64,000 bases of DNA from Nocardia niigatensis NBRC 100131 (GTDB lineage Bacteria > Actinomycetota > Actinomycetes > Mycobacteriales > Mycobacteriaceae). Location: the NCBI RefSeq assembly GCF_000308655.1, contig NZ_BAGC01000061.1:1-64000 (forward strand), written 5' to 3'. Under the pieces are notes generated by a model. That model searched no databases. It saw only the letters and a list, made by a program, of their open reading frames with translations, and had not been told where the DNA came from. The position numbers were made by a program, and so were the translations under genes. Positions 31,618-40,358 of this stretch are shown here, in pieces (the first letter of the stretch is position 1; every line of letters begins with the position of its first letter).

Positions 31618-32628
31618 ATGACTTCTTACACACCTGCTGAGACTCTCGCCATCGAGGCGGACGGCTTGGTCAAGGTCTTCGGGGAGCAGCGGGCCGTCGA
31701 CGGCGTGAGTCTCGCGGTGCCGCGGGGAGCTGTCTACGGCGTGCTGGGACCCAATGGGGCCGGCAAGACCACGACCATCCGCATGCTCGCGACCCTGCTC
31801 CGTCCCGACGGCGGCAGCGCCCGCATCTTCGGCCGCGACGTGGTCGCCGAGCCGACGGCCGTGCGGTCGCTGATCGGCGTCACCGGCCAGTACGCGTCCG
31901 TCGACGAAAAGCTCACGGCCACCGAGAATCTGGTGATCTTCTCGCGGCTGCTGGGCTTGTCCAAGACGGAGTCGCGGCGCAAATCCGCGGAACTGCTCGA
32001 GGAATTCGGCCTGACCGAGGCCGCCGACAAGGCCCTGGAGAACTTCTCCGGCGGCATGCGGCGCCGCCTGGATCTGGCCGCCAGCCTGATCGCACGTCCG
32101 CCGCTGCTGTTCCTGGACGAGCCGACCACCGGTCTGGACCCGCGCACCCGCGCCCAGATGTGGGACACCATCCGCCGGCTGGTGAGCGAGGGCTCGACGG
32201 TGCTGCTCACCACCCAGTACCTGGACGAGGCCGACCAGCTGGCCGACCGGATCGCGGTCATCGACCACGGCAGGGTCATCGCCGACGGCACCTCCGACGA
32301 ACTCAAGTCCTCGGTCGGGCTGTCCGCGCTGCAGCTGACACTGACCGACCGCGATCGAATCGAAGAGGCGCGAAACCTGGTGGGCGAGATGCTGTCCCGC
32401 GCGGCGGGCCGGACCGTCGAGGCCACCATCACCCCCGAGGCGGGGCGCATCACCGCACCGCTGCCCGATCCCAGCATCACCACCGACGTCCTGATCCGGT
32501 TGCGCGAGGCCGACATCCGGGTCGACGAGATCAATGTGGCCAAGCCGAGCCTGGACGAGGTGTTCTTCGCCCTCACCGGCCACGCGGCCGAGACCGACAC
32601 CGACGAGACCGAACGGAGCGCGGCATGA
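31618..32628 (+). CDS. Daunorubicin-resistance-type ABC transporter ATPase
   Basis: This 336-residue ATPase belongs to the DrrA family that powers export of drugs or lipids. Walker A is GVLGPNGAGKTTTIRMLATL, the signature is LENFSGGMRRRLDLAASLIA, and Walker B is PPLLFLDEPTTGLDPRTRAQ. The C-terminal DrrA-type regulatory extension (about residues 240-336) includes VDEINVAKPSLDEVFFALTG. It overlaps the permease gene by four bases (ATGA). The cargo is unknown. The start lies 21 bases after three phased direct repeats. Confidence 0.93.
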   Translation: MTSYTPAETLAIEADGLVKVFGEQRAVDGVSLAVPRGAVYGVLGPNGAGKTTTIRMLATLLRPDGGSARIFGRDVVAEPTAVRSLIGVTGQYASVDEKLTATENLVIFSRLLGLSKTESRRKSAELLEEFGLTEAADKALENFSGGMRRRLDLAASLIARPPLLFLDEPTTGLDPRTRAQMWDTIRRLVSEGSTVLLTTQYLDEADQLADRIAVIDHGRVIADGTSDELKSSVGLSALQLTLTDRDRIEEARNLVGEMLSRAAGRTVEATITPEAGRITAPLPDPSITTDVLIRLREADIRVDEINVAKPSLDEVFFALTGHAAETDTDETERSAA

Positions 32629-33464
32629 CCACGACTCTTCCAGCCCCCACCGGGCGGCACGCGGCAACGGCCGCGCCCATTCCCGAAGTGACCGACCATA
32701 TTCCGCTCCGGCAGACCGTGGCGAATTCGCTGACCATGGCCTACCGCGGCATCCTCAAGATCAAGCACAACCCGGAGCAGCTGTTCGACGTCACGATTCA
32801 GCCGATCCTGTTCACCGCGCTGTTCGCCTACATCTTCGGTGGGTCGATCGGCGGCAATGTGCACGACTACCTGCCCATCCTGATTCCGGGCATCCTCGTC
32901 CAGACCGTCGTGCTGACCTCGGTGGTCACCGGCACCCAGCTGCGCGAGGACATGGACAAGGGCGTCTTCGACCGCTTCAAATCCCTTCCCATCGCCCGCA
33001 TTTCGGCACTGGCGGGCGCGTTGCTCGCGGACATGGTGCGATACGGCCTGGCCTGGTCGCTGACGATCGTGATGGGGCTCATCCTGGGTTACCGCCCGCA
33101 CGGCGGATTCGTGGCCGTGATCGTCGCCGGCCTGCTGGTGGTCTTCTGTTCCTTCGCGATCAGCTGGATCTGGGCGCTGATCGGCATCACCGGCAAGAGC
33201 GCGCCCGCGGTGCAGGGCATCTCGATGATGATCATGTTCCCGCTGACCTTCATGTCGGGCGCGTTCGCCCCGGTGTCGACGATGCCGGGCTGGCTCCAGG
33301 GCCTCAACAAGGCCAACCCCATCTACTACATGGTGGATGCGGCCCGAGAGCTGATGAACAGCAATGTGTACAGCTCCAATCTGGTGTACTCCGTCGTCGG
33401 CTCCATCCTGGTGATCGCGATCTTCGCCCCGCTCGCGGTGAAGGCCTACATGCGCCGCGCCTGA
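32625..33464 (+). CDS. ABC-2 type (DrrB-like) exporter permease
   Basis: This 279-residue integral membrane protein has six predicted helices, including IQPILFTALFAYIFGGSIGG near residue 70 and VAVIVAGLLVVFCSFAISWIW near 170. The ABC-2 permease signature region QGISMMIMFPLTFMSGAFAP is present. An amphipathic N-terminal segment (RQTVANSLTMAYRGILKIKH) precedes the first helix. It forms an exporter with the overlapping DrrA-type ATPase. A strong intrinsic terminator follows 25 bases later, so the operon is these two genes only. Confidence 0.93.
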   Translation: MTTTLPAPTGRHAATAAPIPEVTDHIPLRQTVANSLTMAYRGILKIKHNPEQLFDVTIQPILFTALFAYIFGGSIGGNVHDYLPILIPGILVQTVVLTSVVTGTQLREDMDKGVFDRFKSLPIARISALAGALLADMVRYGLAWSLTIVMGLILGYRPHGGFVAVIVAGLLVVFCSFAISWIWALIGITGKSAPAVQGISMMIMFPLTFMSGAFAPVSTMPGWLQGLNKANPIYYMVDAARELMNSNVYSSNLVYSVVGSILVIAIFAPLAVKAYMRRA

Positions 33465-33488
33465 CGCGCCCGCCGGCCCCGCGATTGG

Positions 33489-33524
33489 AACGCCCGTCCA
33501 CCGATTCCGGTGGACGGGCGTTTC
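33489..33524 (+). terminator. Terminator of the ABC exporter operon
   Basis: Fourteen-bp perfect arms (AACGCCCGTCCACC and complement) with a 6-base loop, followed by TTTCCC. Confidence 0.88.
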
Positions 33525-33719
33525 CCGTTGGCGCGACGGAGATCAGCGTCCGGTGCGCGCGGCGGCACTCGCTCAGGCGCGGTGTAGGCGCCGGATCCGA
33601 TGTCCGCCAGCAACTTCGGCCCGGCCGGGTTCCGGGAGAGCAGGCGGCCGGTGTGGGTGTTCGACGCGGACATGTCCAGGCCGAAGCCGAGACCGCCACG
33701 GCCCCCGACACCGGACCGC

Positions 33720-34142
33720 CGTGCTGTACCGCGAACGCGTTGTCGGCATCGTGCGCGCCGACAGCCCGCTGGGCCGGCACCGCCGCCCGACCCTGGCACA
33801 GCTGTGCCGGTACCCGCATGTCTCGGCGTCGCGCCGCGGCCGGGCCCGGGGGGCCGCTCGATGACGCGCTCGCCGCGGCGGCCCTGCAGCGCCATGTCGC
33901 CGCGGTCGTCCCCACTTCCGCCCTTGCCGCCCTGCTGGTTTCGTAGACCCCCAATCGACCTGGTCCCGCAGCGCCTCGCCGAGCAGTACGGCCGGCCCCC
34001 GGGCCTGCGCTGGTTCCCCATCCCCGCGCCCCTCCCCGAGGTCGATATCCGTCTGCTCTGGCACGCCCGCCTCGACGCCGACCCCACCCAGCGCTGGCTC
34101 CGCGACACCCTGTGCGGGGCACTGGGTTCGCCGGGCGCGTGA
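33720..34142 (+). pseudogene. Decayed LysR-family regulator (C-terminal remnant)
   Basis: Three frames together spell the effector-binding domain of a LysR regulator. The first reads VLYRERVVGIVRADSPLGRH and LAQLCRYPHVSASRRGRARG, the second PLDDALAAAALQRHVAAVVP, and the third DLVPQRLAEQYGRPPGLRWF and PEVDIRLLWHARLDADPTQR. At least two frameshifts and a stop interrupt it. No N-terminal HTH is present upstream, where the exporter terminator lies. It is a relic; the ancestral target is unknown. Confidence 0.7.
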
Positions 34143-34166
34143 GCGTTGTCGCTCCGGACCCGCGGG

Positions 34167-37100
34167 TCAGAGGGTGCCGTCGATCACCTTCAGGTGCCCC
34201 ATGATTCGTTCGGCGGCTCTGCGCCGACCCAGTCCCGCAACCGAATTCAGGGCGGTGGCGATGCGGTCCTCGCCCAGGGTGGGGCGGTGCAGGTCGAGGT
34301 GGCGTTGCCATTGGGTGGACGGGTAGTCCTGGCGGCCGAAGACCTTGGGGGTCAGGACTATCAGCTCCAGGCCGCGGTCCACGTGCCGACCGGTGGCGAG
34401 CAGATAGGTGCCGATGGCGCAGCTCATCGAACCTATCTGGGGTAGGTCCCAGAATTGGTCGCCGACGATGCGGACCGCCTTGTCGGTGAGTTCCGATGCG
34501 GTGCGGCGCATCTGGTCGGCACGGCCGTGGAGCACGTGGGCATCGATGACGGCCGAGACGAAGATCAGGGTCGCCGGTCCCGGCATCGCGACATTGTGCG
34601 GCCAGTCCATCAGGGCGGGCACCTGCCGGAATCGGCGCAGGCCGGTGTCGATATCCCCCTCGGCGAGTTCGATTTCCGCCCGCGCGGCCGCCACCGCGGC
34701 GATCCGGTGGTTGGGCTTGGTCACCGGGGCGTCGATGGGCAGGTCACCCGCCACCGCGAGGGCCGGTTCGAGCGCCAGCCGGGCGGCCGCGGGCTGCCCG
34801 GTGCCCGCGAGCGTGATCGCCAGCAGACCGCGGACCTCCACGGCTTCGTCCCAGGCCCGCAGCTTCTCGAGCAGCGCGACGGCCCGCCGGTAGTACCCGA
34901 CCGCCTCGGGGTAACGCGCCGACTGACCGTGCATGCTGCCGAGATGTTGCGTGGTCATGGCGGCGGCCCAGGTGTCCCGCTCGCCACTGATGCGCAGGGC
35001 GATCTCGGCGTCCAGGATCGAGCGGTACACCCGGCCGTCGTTCTCGCACAGGTTGGCGCGCAACAGCAGTGCCGCGACCTGGATCTGCTCGTCCGGAGAC
35101 CGGACGCCCGCGCTCAGCCGCCGGGCCAGCTGCGTGGAGTTGCGGGAGCGGGTGGCCAGCTCGCCGAGATACCGTGCGATCGGGCTCATCGGTGCTCCCG
35201 ACGACAGAATGCGGCGAATCGTGGCCCGCACCCGTCCCACCCGGCGCAGCTCGGGGCCACCGAACATCATGTGCATGCCGAGCAGCAACTGCCCCTGGAC
35301 GTACAGGTCGGTCTGGGCCGCGACGGTCGGGAAGGTCGTGGGCGGCAGCGCGATGATGCGCCCCGACCAGCTGATCAGTTCGGCGTGCGCGCCGCGTAGC
35401 ATCCACAGTCCGGCCAGCACCGGGAACACCGTGTGCACGGTCTCTGCGTCCCGCCGCTCCAGCCCGTGACGCAGCACCGCGATCAGGTTGTCCATGTCCG
35501 CGCCCAGGCTCAGGACCGCGGGCACCTGTTCCTCGGTGTGGAACCGACGCGCGGTCTCCACCGCGAAGTCCCTGGCCCACTTCGACATTCGTGCCATGAC
35601 CAGATCGGACTCGCCGGTGAAGGTCAGCTGTTCCTCACCGAACTCGCGCACGGTCTCCAGCATCCGGTAGCGGGTGCCGCCCTGCTCATCCTCCAGTACC
35701 GTCAGCAGCGACTGGCTCACCAGACCTTCGACAGCCAGGGCGGGATCGTCGATCTCGGGACCATCCAGCAGATAGTCGGCGGCGGCCGACGTGAATCCGG
35801 CGGGAAATCGGCACAGCCGGCGCAGGGCCACCCGCTGCGGCTCGTCGAGCAGGTTCCAGCTCCATTCGATCACCGCGTGCAGAGTGCGATGCCGCTGCGG
35901 CGAACTGCGATCTCCGCTGCGCAGCAGCGCGAATCGGTGGTCGAGGCGGGATTCGATCTCTTCCACGCTCATCGTGCGCACCCGCGCGGCCGCCAACTCG
36001 ATGGCCAGCGGCAGTCCGTCGAGGTTGCGGCAGAGCCTGGCCACCACCTCCGGATCCAATCGCACCGACGGGCGCACCGCGCGGGCCCGTGCCTCGAACA
36101 GGTCGGTGGCCGGTGACCCGGCGGCATCGATGGTCAACGGCGGCAACGGATACACGGCCTCGGCGGTGATCTCCAGCGGCGCCCGGCTGGTGGCGAGCAC
36201 GGTCAGCTGATCGCTCACTCCCACGAGATCGGCGACCACCTCGGCCACCGGTTCGATGAGATGCTCGCAGTTGTCCAGGATCAAGAGGGTCGGCCGCGAC
36301 CCGAGCGCCTCCCGCAACTTCTGCCGAATATCGCGGCCACGCGCCTGCCACAGCGCGTTGGTTTCCCACACCACGTCGGCCACGCCGAGAGTGGTCGCGA
36401 TGGCCGCCTCGATCTCGACGCGGGTTTCGGCCACACCGTCCGATTCCGCACGCAAGGAAGCCAATTCCACCAGCGTGACCGCGGTCCCGTGGGCCATCCG
36501 CGCACCCAGCTCGTTGGCGATCCGGGTCTTGCCGGTTCCGCCCGGTCCGAGCACGGTGGTGACCCGGGAAGTCCGCAGCAGTTCCGCGAGCGCTGCCAGA
36601 TCGGTTTCCCGCCCCAGCAGCGGGTTCGGCGCGGCCCGCAGCCCGATGGCGGTCTCGCCCATCAGCTCTCGTGGCCCGGCTGCCTGCGCGGCCCCGGCCG
36701 TCCGGCGGGCGGGGCGCACCACACCGAGACCGTCCCGACCGGGCGCATGCCCGTCGGCGGGCGAATCCCGCCGCACGCGAACGGCTCCCAGCGTTCCCAG
36801 ACCATGGTGATCGATCGAGGAGACCGGACCGGCCATGTCCTGATCGGGCACCACGGCGGGTACGACCACCGGATATCCCTGCGCCGCGGCCTGAGCGGGC
36901 GCGCCGACCGGACCCGGACGCGCACTGCCGGAGTTCTGTTGCCCGGGTAGTGGTTCCCCGCGCAGAATCGCGGTGTTCAAGGCGATCAGCGCCGGACCCG
37001 GGTCGGCGCCGAGCTGATCGACGAGCCGCGTGCGCAGGGTCGCGAAGACGTCGAGTGCCTCATTGGTGCGGCTCGCCGCGGCGAGCAGCCGCATGAGGGT

Positions 37101-37745
37101 GGCATGTGCGGGCTCGTCCAACGGATCCGCGGTCACCGCGTGCTGCGCCAGTTCGATGGCGGCGGGCAGGTCGCCGACGGCCTCGCGGGCCGAGAGTTCC
37201 AGAGCGTCCAGGGCGCGGCGGCGGGTGGCGGCCAGGGTGGCCAGCTCCTCGGCGACCGGGCCGGGCGGCAGGTCGGCGGCGGGTTCGCCGCGCCAGAGTC
37301 CGCGCGCGATGGCCAGCAGTTCCAGGCAGTCGGCGGCATCGCCGACCGTATGTGCTTGGCGGGCTTGCTTTTCCAGCTGCTGGGCCAGCGTCAGATCGAC
37401 CTGCGCGGGGGTCAGGACCAGCCGGTATCCGGCGGGGCCGATCTCGAGCGCACCTTCGGGCAGCGCTGAGCGCAGACGCGAGACCTGGGTGTGCAGGGCG
37501 TTCATGGGCGCGCGCGGCGGGTTCTCACCCCAGACGTCGTCGATGAGCGCCTGGGCGCTGCGGCTGCGACCGGGATTCAGGGCCAGCGCCGCCACCAGCA
37601 GCCGGGCCCGGGCGCCGGGTACGGCGGTCAGCGCGCCGTCGCGGCGCAGCGCGATCTCGCCCAGCAGGGCCACCAGGGTCGAGTCGCCCACGTTCGCCAC
37701 CCGCGCGCTTCCCGTGCTGCTCGAACTGCCGTTGTGCGCATTCAT
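34167..37745 (-). CDS. Large SARP/STAND-type transcriptional regulator
   Basis: This 1192-residue protein resembles the AfsR/SARP regulators with a STAND ATPase. Residues about 25-115 form an OmpR-like winged helix (RLLVAALALNPGRSRSAQAL; APMNALHTQVSRLRSALPEG). Residues 120-265 are the BTAD bacterial transcription activator domain. After a linker, an NB-ARC-type ATPase has Walker A near residue 396-405 (VLGPGGTGKTRIANEL), Walker B PTLLILDNCEHL, and GLPLAIELAAARVRTMSVEE. TPR-like helices fill the rest (about 700-1192). Relatives activate antibiotic or stress genes after ligand or ATP switching. No biosynthetic cluster adjoins it. ATG at 37743-37745 is preceded by AAGG. It is divergent from the SRPBCC gene. 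Confidence 0.9.
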   Translation of the reverse strand: MNAHNGSSSSTGSARVANVGDSTLVALLGEIALRRDGALTAVPGARARLLVAALALNPGRSRSAQALIDDVWGENPPRAPMNALHTQVSRLRSALPEGALEIGPAGYRLVLTPAQVDLTLAQQLEKQARQAHTVGDAADCLELLAIARGLWRGEPAADLPPGPVAEELATLAATRRRALDALELSAREAVGDLPAAIELAQHAVTADPLDEPAHATLMRLLAAASRTNEALDVFATLRTRLVDQLGADPGPALIALNTAILRGEPLPGQQNSGSARPGPVGAPAQAAAQGYPVVVPAVVPDQDMAGPVSSIDHHGLGTLGAVRVRRDSPADGHAPGRDGLGVVRPARRTAGAAQAAGPRELMGETAIGLRAAPNPLLGRETDLAALAELLRTSRVTTVLGPGGTGKTRIANELGARMAHGTAVTLVELASLRAESDGVAETRVEIEAAIATTLGVADVVWETNALWQARGRDIRQKLREALGSRPTLLILDNCEHLIEPVAEVVADLVGVSDQLTVLATSRAPLEITAEAVYPLPPLTIDAAGSPATDLFEARARAVRPSVRLDPEVVARLCRNLDGLPLAIELAAARVRTMSVEEIESRLDHRFALLRSGDRSSPQRHRTLHAVIEWSWNLLDEPQRVALRRLCRFPAGFTSAAADYLLDGPEIDDPALAVEGLVSQSLLTVLEDEQGGTRYRMLETVREFGEEQLTFTGESDLVMARMSKWARDFAVETARRFHTEEQVPAVLSLGADMDNLIAVLRHGLERRDAETVHTVFPVLAGLWMLRGAHAELISWSGRIIALPPTTFPTVAAQTDLYVQGQLLLGMHMMFGGPELRRVGRVRATIRRILSSGAPMSPIARYLGELATRSRNSTQLARRLSAGVRSPDEQIQVAALLLRANLCENDGRVYRSILDAEIALRISGERDTWAAAMTTQHLGSMHGQSARYPEAVGYYRRAVALLEKLRAWDEAVEVRGLLAITLAGTGQPAAARLALEPALAVAGDLPIDAPVTKPNHRIAAVAAARAEIELAEGDIDTGLRRFRQVPALMDWPHNVAMPGPATLIFVSAVIDAHVLHGRADQMRRTASELTDKAVRIVGDQFWDLPQIGSMSCAIGTYLLATGRHVDRGLELIVLTPKVFGRQDYPSTQWQRHLDLHRPTLGEDRIATALNSVAGLGRRRAAERIMGHLKVIDGTL

Positions 37746-37892
37746 TCCTTGCCAATCGTAGGTGAGCGGGCGGGCGGTCGCCGGACGCGCACGACCAGGT
37801 GTCCGGCCGTCGCACCGGACCCGGCTTACCCGACACGCCGGTCCCGGCTCAACCGGTTTATCGAGGAAAGGCCGTTCGGGGTCGGCACCGCC

Positions 37893-37898
37893 TAGGCT
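37893..37898 (+). promoter_or_regulatory. Leaderless -10 element for the SRPBCC gene
   Basis: TAGGCT lies six bases before the ATG at 37905, which would place transcription start at or next to the start codon. There is no Shine-Dalgarno sequence. The same hexamer with a 7-base spacer precedes menA. Confidence 0.5.
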
Positions 37899-37904
37899 CA
37901 TGCC

Positions 37905-38360
37905 ATGGCCGAATTCGACATTCACCGGGATACGGTCATCAAGGCCGATCCCGGGCAGGTTCAGGCTCTCGTCGACGACTTCCACCAGTGGCGCAAATGG
38001 TCGCCCTGGGAGGACACCGACCCCGCCATGGAACGCGTCTACAGCGGGGCGGACCGCGGCATCGGCGCCCGCTACTACTGGAGCGGCAATCGCAAGGCCG
38101 GCCGCGGCGACATGGAGATCACCTCCGCCACCGCCGACGCCATCGGCATCAGGCTGCACTTCGAGAAGCCTTTCAAGGCCACCAACCACGTTACCTTCGA
38201 ATTCCGGCCGCAGGGCGACACCACCGCCGTGACCTGGCGCATGACCGGCACGCAGAGCGCCGCGATGGCCCTCATCGGCAAGCTGTTCCCGATGGATCGC
38301 CTGGTGGGCAAGGATTTCGAGAAGGGGCTGGCCCAGCTCAAAGCCGCGGCCGAAAGCTGA
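37905..38360 (+). CDS. SRPBCC-family protein
   Basis: This 151-residue protein has the START/polyketide-cyclase-like fold with a ligand cavity. It begins AEFDIHRDTVIKADPGQVQA, continues FHQWRKWSPWEDTDPAMERV and GIGARYYWSGNRKAGRGDME, and ends with the C-terminal helix LVGKDFEKGLAQLKAAAES. No enzymatic function can be assigned. It lies divergent to the SARP/STAND regulator and 72 bases upstream of menA on the same strand; both have leaderless-type promoters, so they are probably separate transcripts. Confidence 0.88.
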   Translation: MAEFDIHRDTVIKADPGQVQALVDDFHQWRKWSPWEDTDPAMERVYSGADRGIGARYYWSGNRKAGRGDMEITSATADAIGIRLHFEKPFKATNHVTFEFRPQGDTTAVTWRMTGTQSAAMALIGKLFPMDRLVGKDFEKGLAQLKAAAES

Positions 38361-38419
38361 CCGCGACCCGCGCGAGTTCGGCCGGTCACTCGGACGGGCG
38401 CGGCCTCGGGCCCGCGCAC

Positions 38420-38425
38420 TAGGCT
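38420..38425 (+). promoter_or_regulatory. Leaderless -10 element for menA
   Basis: TAGGCT lies seven bases before the menA ATG at 38433, the spacing expected for a transcript beginning at the start codon. No Shine-Dalgarno sequence is present. Confidence 0.5.
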
Positions 38426-38432
38426 GCGAAGC

Positions 38433-39302
38433 ATGGCTACAGCAGCACAGTGGATCGAGGGCGCTCGGCCGCGCACCCTCCCGAACGCCATCGCCCCGGT
38501 TCTCGCGGGCACGGGAGCGGCGGCCTCGATCGGCGGGTTCGTGTGGTGGAAAGCGATACTCTGCCTGCTGCTTTCGGTGGCCCTGATCATCGGCGTCAAC
38601 TACGCCAACGACTACTCCGACGGCATTCGCGGCACCGATGACGAGCGGGTCGGCCCGCTGCGGCTGGTCGGTTCCAAACTGGCGGCCCCGGCCGCGGTCC
38701 GCAATGCCGCCATCGCCTGCCTCGCCATCGGCGCGGTGATCGGCCTGGTGCTGGTGATCACCAGCGCCTGGTGGCTGATCCTGGTGGGCGCGGCCTGCCT
38801 GGCGGGGGCCTGGTTCTATACGGGCGGCCGGAACCCGTACGGCTACAGCGGTTTCGGTGAGATCGCGGTCTTCGTGTTCTTCGGCCTGGTGGCGGTGCTG
38901 GGCACCGAGTTCGTGCAGGCCGGTCGGGTCGACTGGGCGGGACTGGTGTGCGCGGTGTCGGTCGGCGCGTTCTCCAGCGCGGTGCTGGTCACCAATAATC
39001 TGCGCGACATCCCCACCGACACCGAATCGGGCAAGCTCACCCTGGCGGTGCGGCTGGGCGACGCGCACACCCGCACCCTGCACATGGTGCTGATCCTGAT
39101 CCCGTTCCTCGCGCTCGCGCTGCTGGTGTGGCGCAGCCCCTGGACCCTGGCCGCGCTGGTCGCGCTGCCACTGGCCATCCGCGCCAACGAGCCGGTGCGG
39201 ACCGGCAAGAACGGGCCGGGACTGATTCCCGCCCTCGCCGGTACCGGTCAGGCGATGCTGGTCTGGTCGGTCGTGGTGGCCGTGGGGCTGGCCGTCGCCT
39301 GA
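38433..39302 (+). CDS. menA: 1,4-dihydroxy-2-naphthoate polyprenyltransferase MenA
   Basis: This UbiA-superfamily membrane enzyme attaches the polyprenyl chain to 1,4-dihydroxy-2-naphthoate. It begins IEGARPRTLPNAIAPVLAGT. The first Asp-rich motif is NYANDYSDGIRGTDDERVGP and the second NNLRDIPTDTESGKLTLAVR. About nine hydrophobic helices span its 289 residues, the usual size. Together with MenB, D, E, G and J and a prenyl synthase in this window, it completes most of the pathway. It is convergent with the holin-like gene, with 12 bases between the stops. Confidence 0.96.
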   Translation: MATAAQWIEGARPRTLPNAIAPVLAGTGAAASIGGFVWWKAILCLLLSVALIIGVNYANDYSDGIRGTDDERVGPLRLVGSKLAAPAAVRNAAIACLAIGAVIGLVLVITSAWWLILVGAACLAGAWFYTGGRNPYGYSGFGEIAVFVFFGLVAVLGTEFVQAGRVDWAGLVCAVSVGAFSSAVLVTNNLRDIPTDTESGKLTLAVRLGDAHTRTLHMVLILIPFLALALLVWRSPWTLAALVALPLAIRANEPVRTGKNGPGLIPALAGTGQAMLVWSVVVAVGLAVA

Positions 39303-39314
39303 CCGACCACCGGC

Positions 39315-39695
39315 TCAGTCGTTGTCCGGGACCAGGACGCCGAGCACCCAGTTCACCAGCGAGATGATGACGCCGCCGAGCACCGCGGCCCAGAAACCGT
39401 CCACGCGCAGGCCGTAATCCGTGGTGCCGGTGATCTTCGCGGTCAGCCACAGCATGAGCGCGTTGATCACCAGCAGGAACAGGCCCAGCGTGACCACGAT
39501 GAAGGGGAACGAGAGCACCTTCACGATCGGTTTCACCAGGGTGTTCACCAGGGCGAACACCACCGTGATGGCCGCGATCACCAGGAGCTTGCTCTGGGTG
39601 GTGTCCTCGGGTGTCTTGATCTCGATGCCGCTCACCCAAGCGGCGGCCAGCCAGATGGCCACCCCGTTGATCAGCAGACGTATCAGGAGCGTCAT
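39315..39695 (-). CDS. Phage-holin-family (DUF360-type) membrane protein
   Basis: This 126-residue protein has four transmembrane helices, about residues 3-20, 38-55 (LLVIAAITVVFALVNTLVKP), 64-85 (FPFIVVTLGLFLLVINALML) and 100-122. The segment NTLVKPIVKVLSFPFIVVTLG is the signature of the chromosomal family named phage holin family 4/DUF360. There is no phage context here, and no lytic role should be assumed. ATG at 39693-39695. Its function is unknown. Confidence 0.88.
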   Translation of the reverse strand: MTLLIRLLINGVAIWLAAAWVSGIEIKTPEDTTQSKLLVIAAITVVFALVNTLVKPIVKVLSFPFIVVTLGLFLLVINALMLWLTAKITGTTDYGLRVDGFWAAVLGGVIISLVNWVLGVLVPDND

Positions 39696-39767
39696 GCCCC
39701 GATCGTAGGGGCAGATGATCGCGGCGGCAGGACATCCGGGCCGCGGCGGACCGTGGCGCGAGCCCGA

Positions 39768-40358
39768 TCAGGCCGCGCGGTCCAGGTAGCCGGACACCGC
39801 CTCGCGGAGGGCGCGCACCGCGTCGTCGCCGCCGAGCAGGCGGCCGGTGACGACATTGGGCGCGCGCAACACGGCCAGCATCAGGTGCGCGGCCTCGATG
39901 TGATCGTCCTTGCGCGACAGCGCTTCCCGCAGCGAGAGTTCGATGACCTTCTTCGAGTCCCCGGTGAACGGAATGTGGCCGCGCGGACCGCCTTCCGCGC
40001 CCCAGTACTTGCGCCAGCGCGATGCCTCCTCGGGCACGGCCGCCTGGTCGAGGGCGTTCTCGCCGAAAGTGGCCTCCAGGCTCTCGCGCACGGCGTCGAG
40101 ATCGATGCCGATGGAGCGCAGGGCCGCCGCGTCCTCCGCACCGAGCGGTTCACCGGTCCGCTTGCGGGCCAGGGCCTCTCGCACGCCCTCCGCGGTGAGG
40201 CCGTGTGCCGCAAGGATTTCCCGCAGTCCCTGGTCCGGGCAGGCGAGCAGCCCCAGCAGCATGTGCTCGACCTCGATGGCCGAGGCGCACAGGTCGCGCG
40301 CTTCCTCCTGGGCCATCACGATCGCGGTCCTGGCAGGCTTGTCGAATCGTTCGAACAT
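39768..40358 (-). CDS. Clp N-domain protein lacking the AAA+ ATPase
   Basis: This 196-residue protein has two Clp N-repeats: residues about 1-75 (MFERFDKPARTAIVMAQEEA; SAIEVEHMLLGLLACPDQGL) and about 130-190 (GDSKKVIELSLREALSRKDD; HIEAAHLMLAVLRAPNVVTG). Full-length ClpC would continue into ATPase domains, which are absent. Such proteins might bind adaptors or substrates without unfolding them. The start ATG overlaps the stop of the small HTH gene upstream (ATGA), so the two are translationally coupled. The role is inferred; no direct evidence. Confidence 0.88.
   Translation of the reverse strand: MFERFDKPARTAIVMAQEEARDLCASAIEVEHMLLGLLACPDQGLREILAAHGLTAEGVREALARKRTGEPLGAEDAAALRSIGIDLDAVRESLEATFGENALDQAAVPEEASRWRKYWGAEGGPRGHIPFTGDSKKVIELSLREALSRKDDHIEAAHLMLAVLRAPNVVTGRLLGGDDAVRALREAVSGYLDRAA

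Noticed and set aside
34167..39083. One uninterrupted 1638-codon minus-strand frame covering the SARP/STAND gene and opposite menA
   Set aside because: The upstream half is antisense to the SRPBCC and menA genes; the protein start at 37745 has the winged helix and a ribosome-binding site.
39315..39695. Prophage suggested by the name holin
   Set aside because: The gene belongs to a chromosomal membrane protein family, and no phage gene is near.
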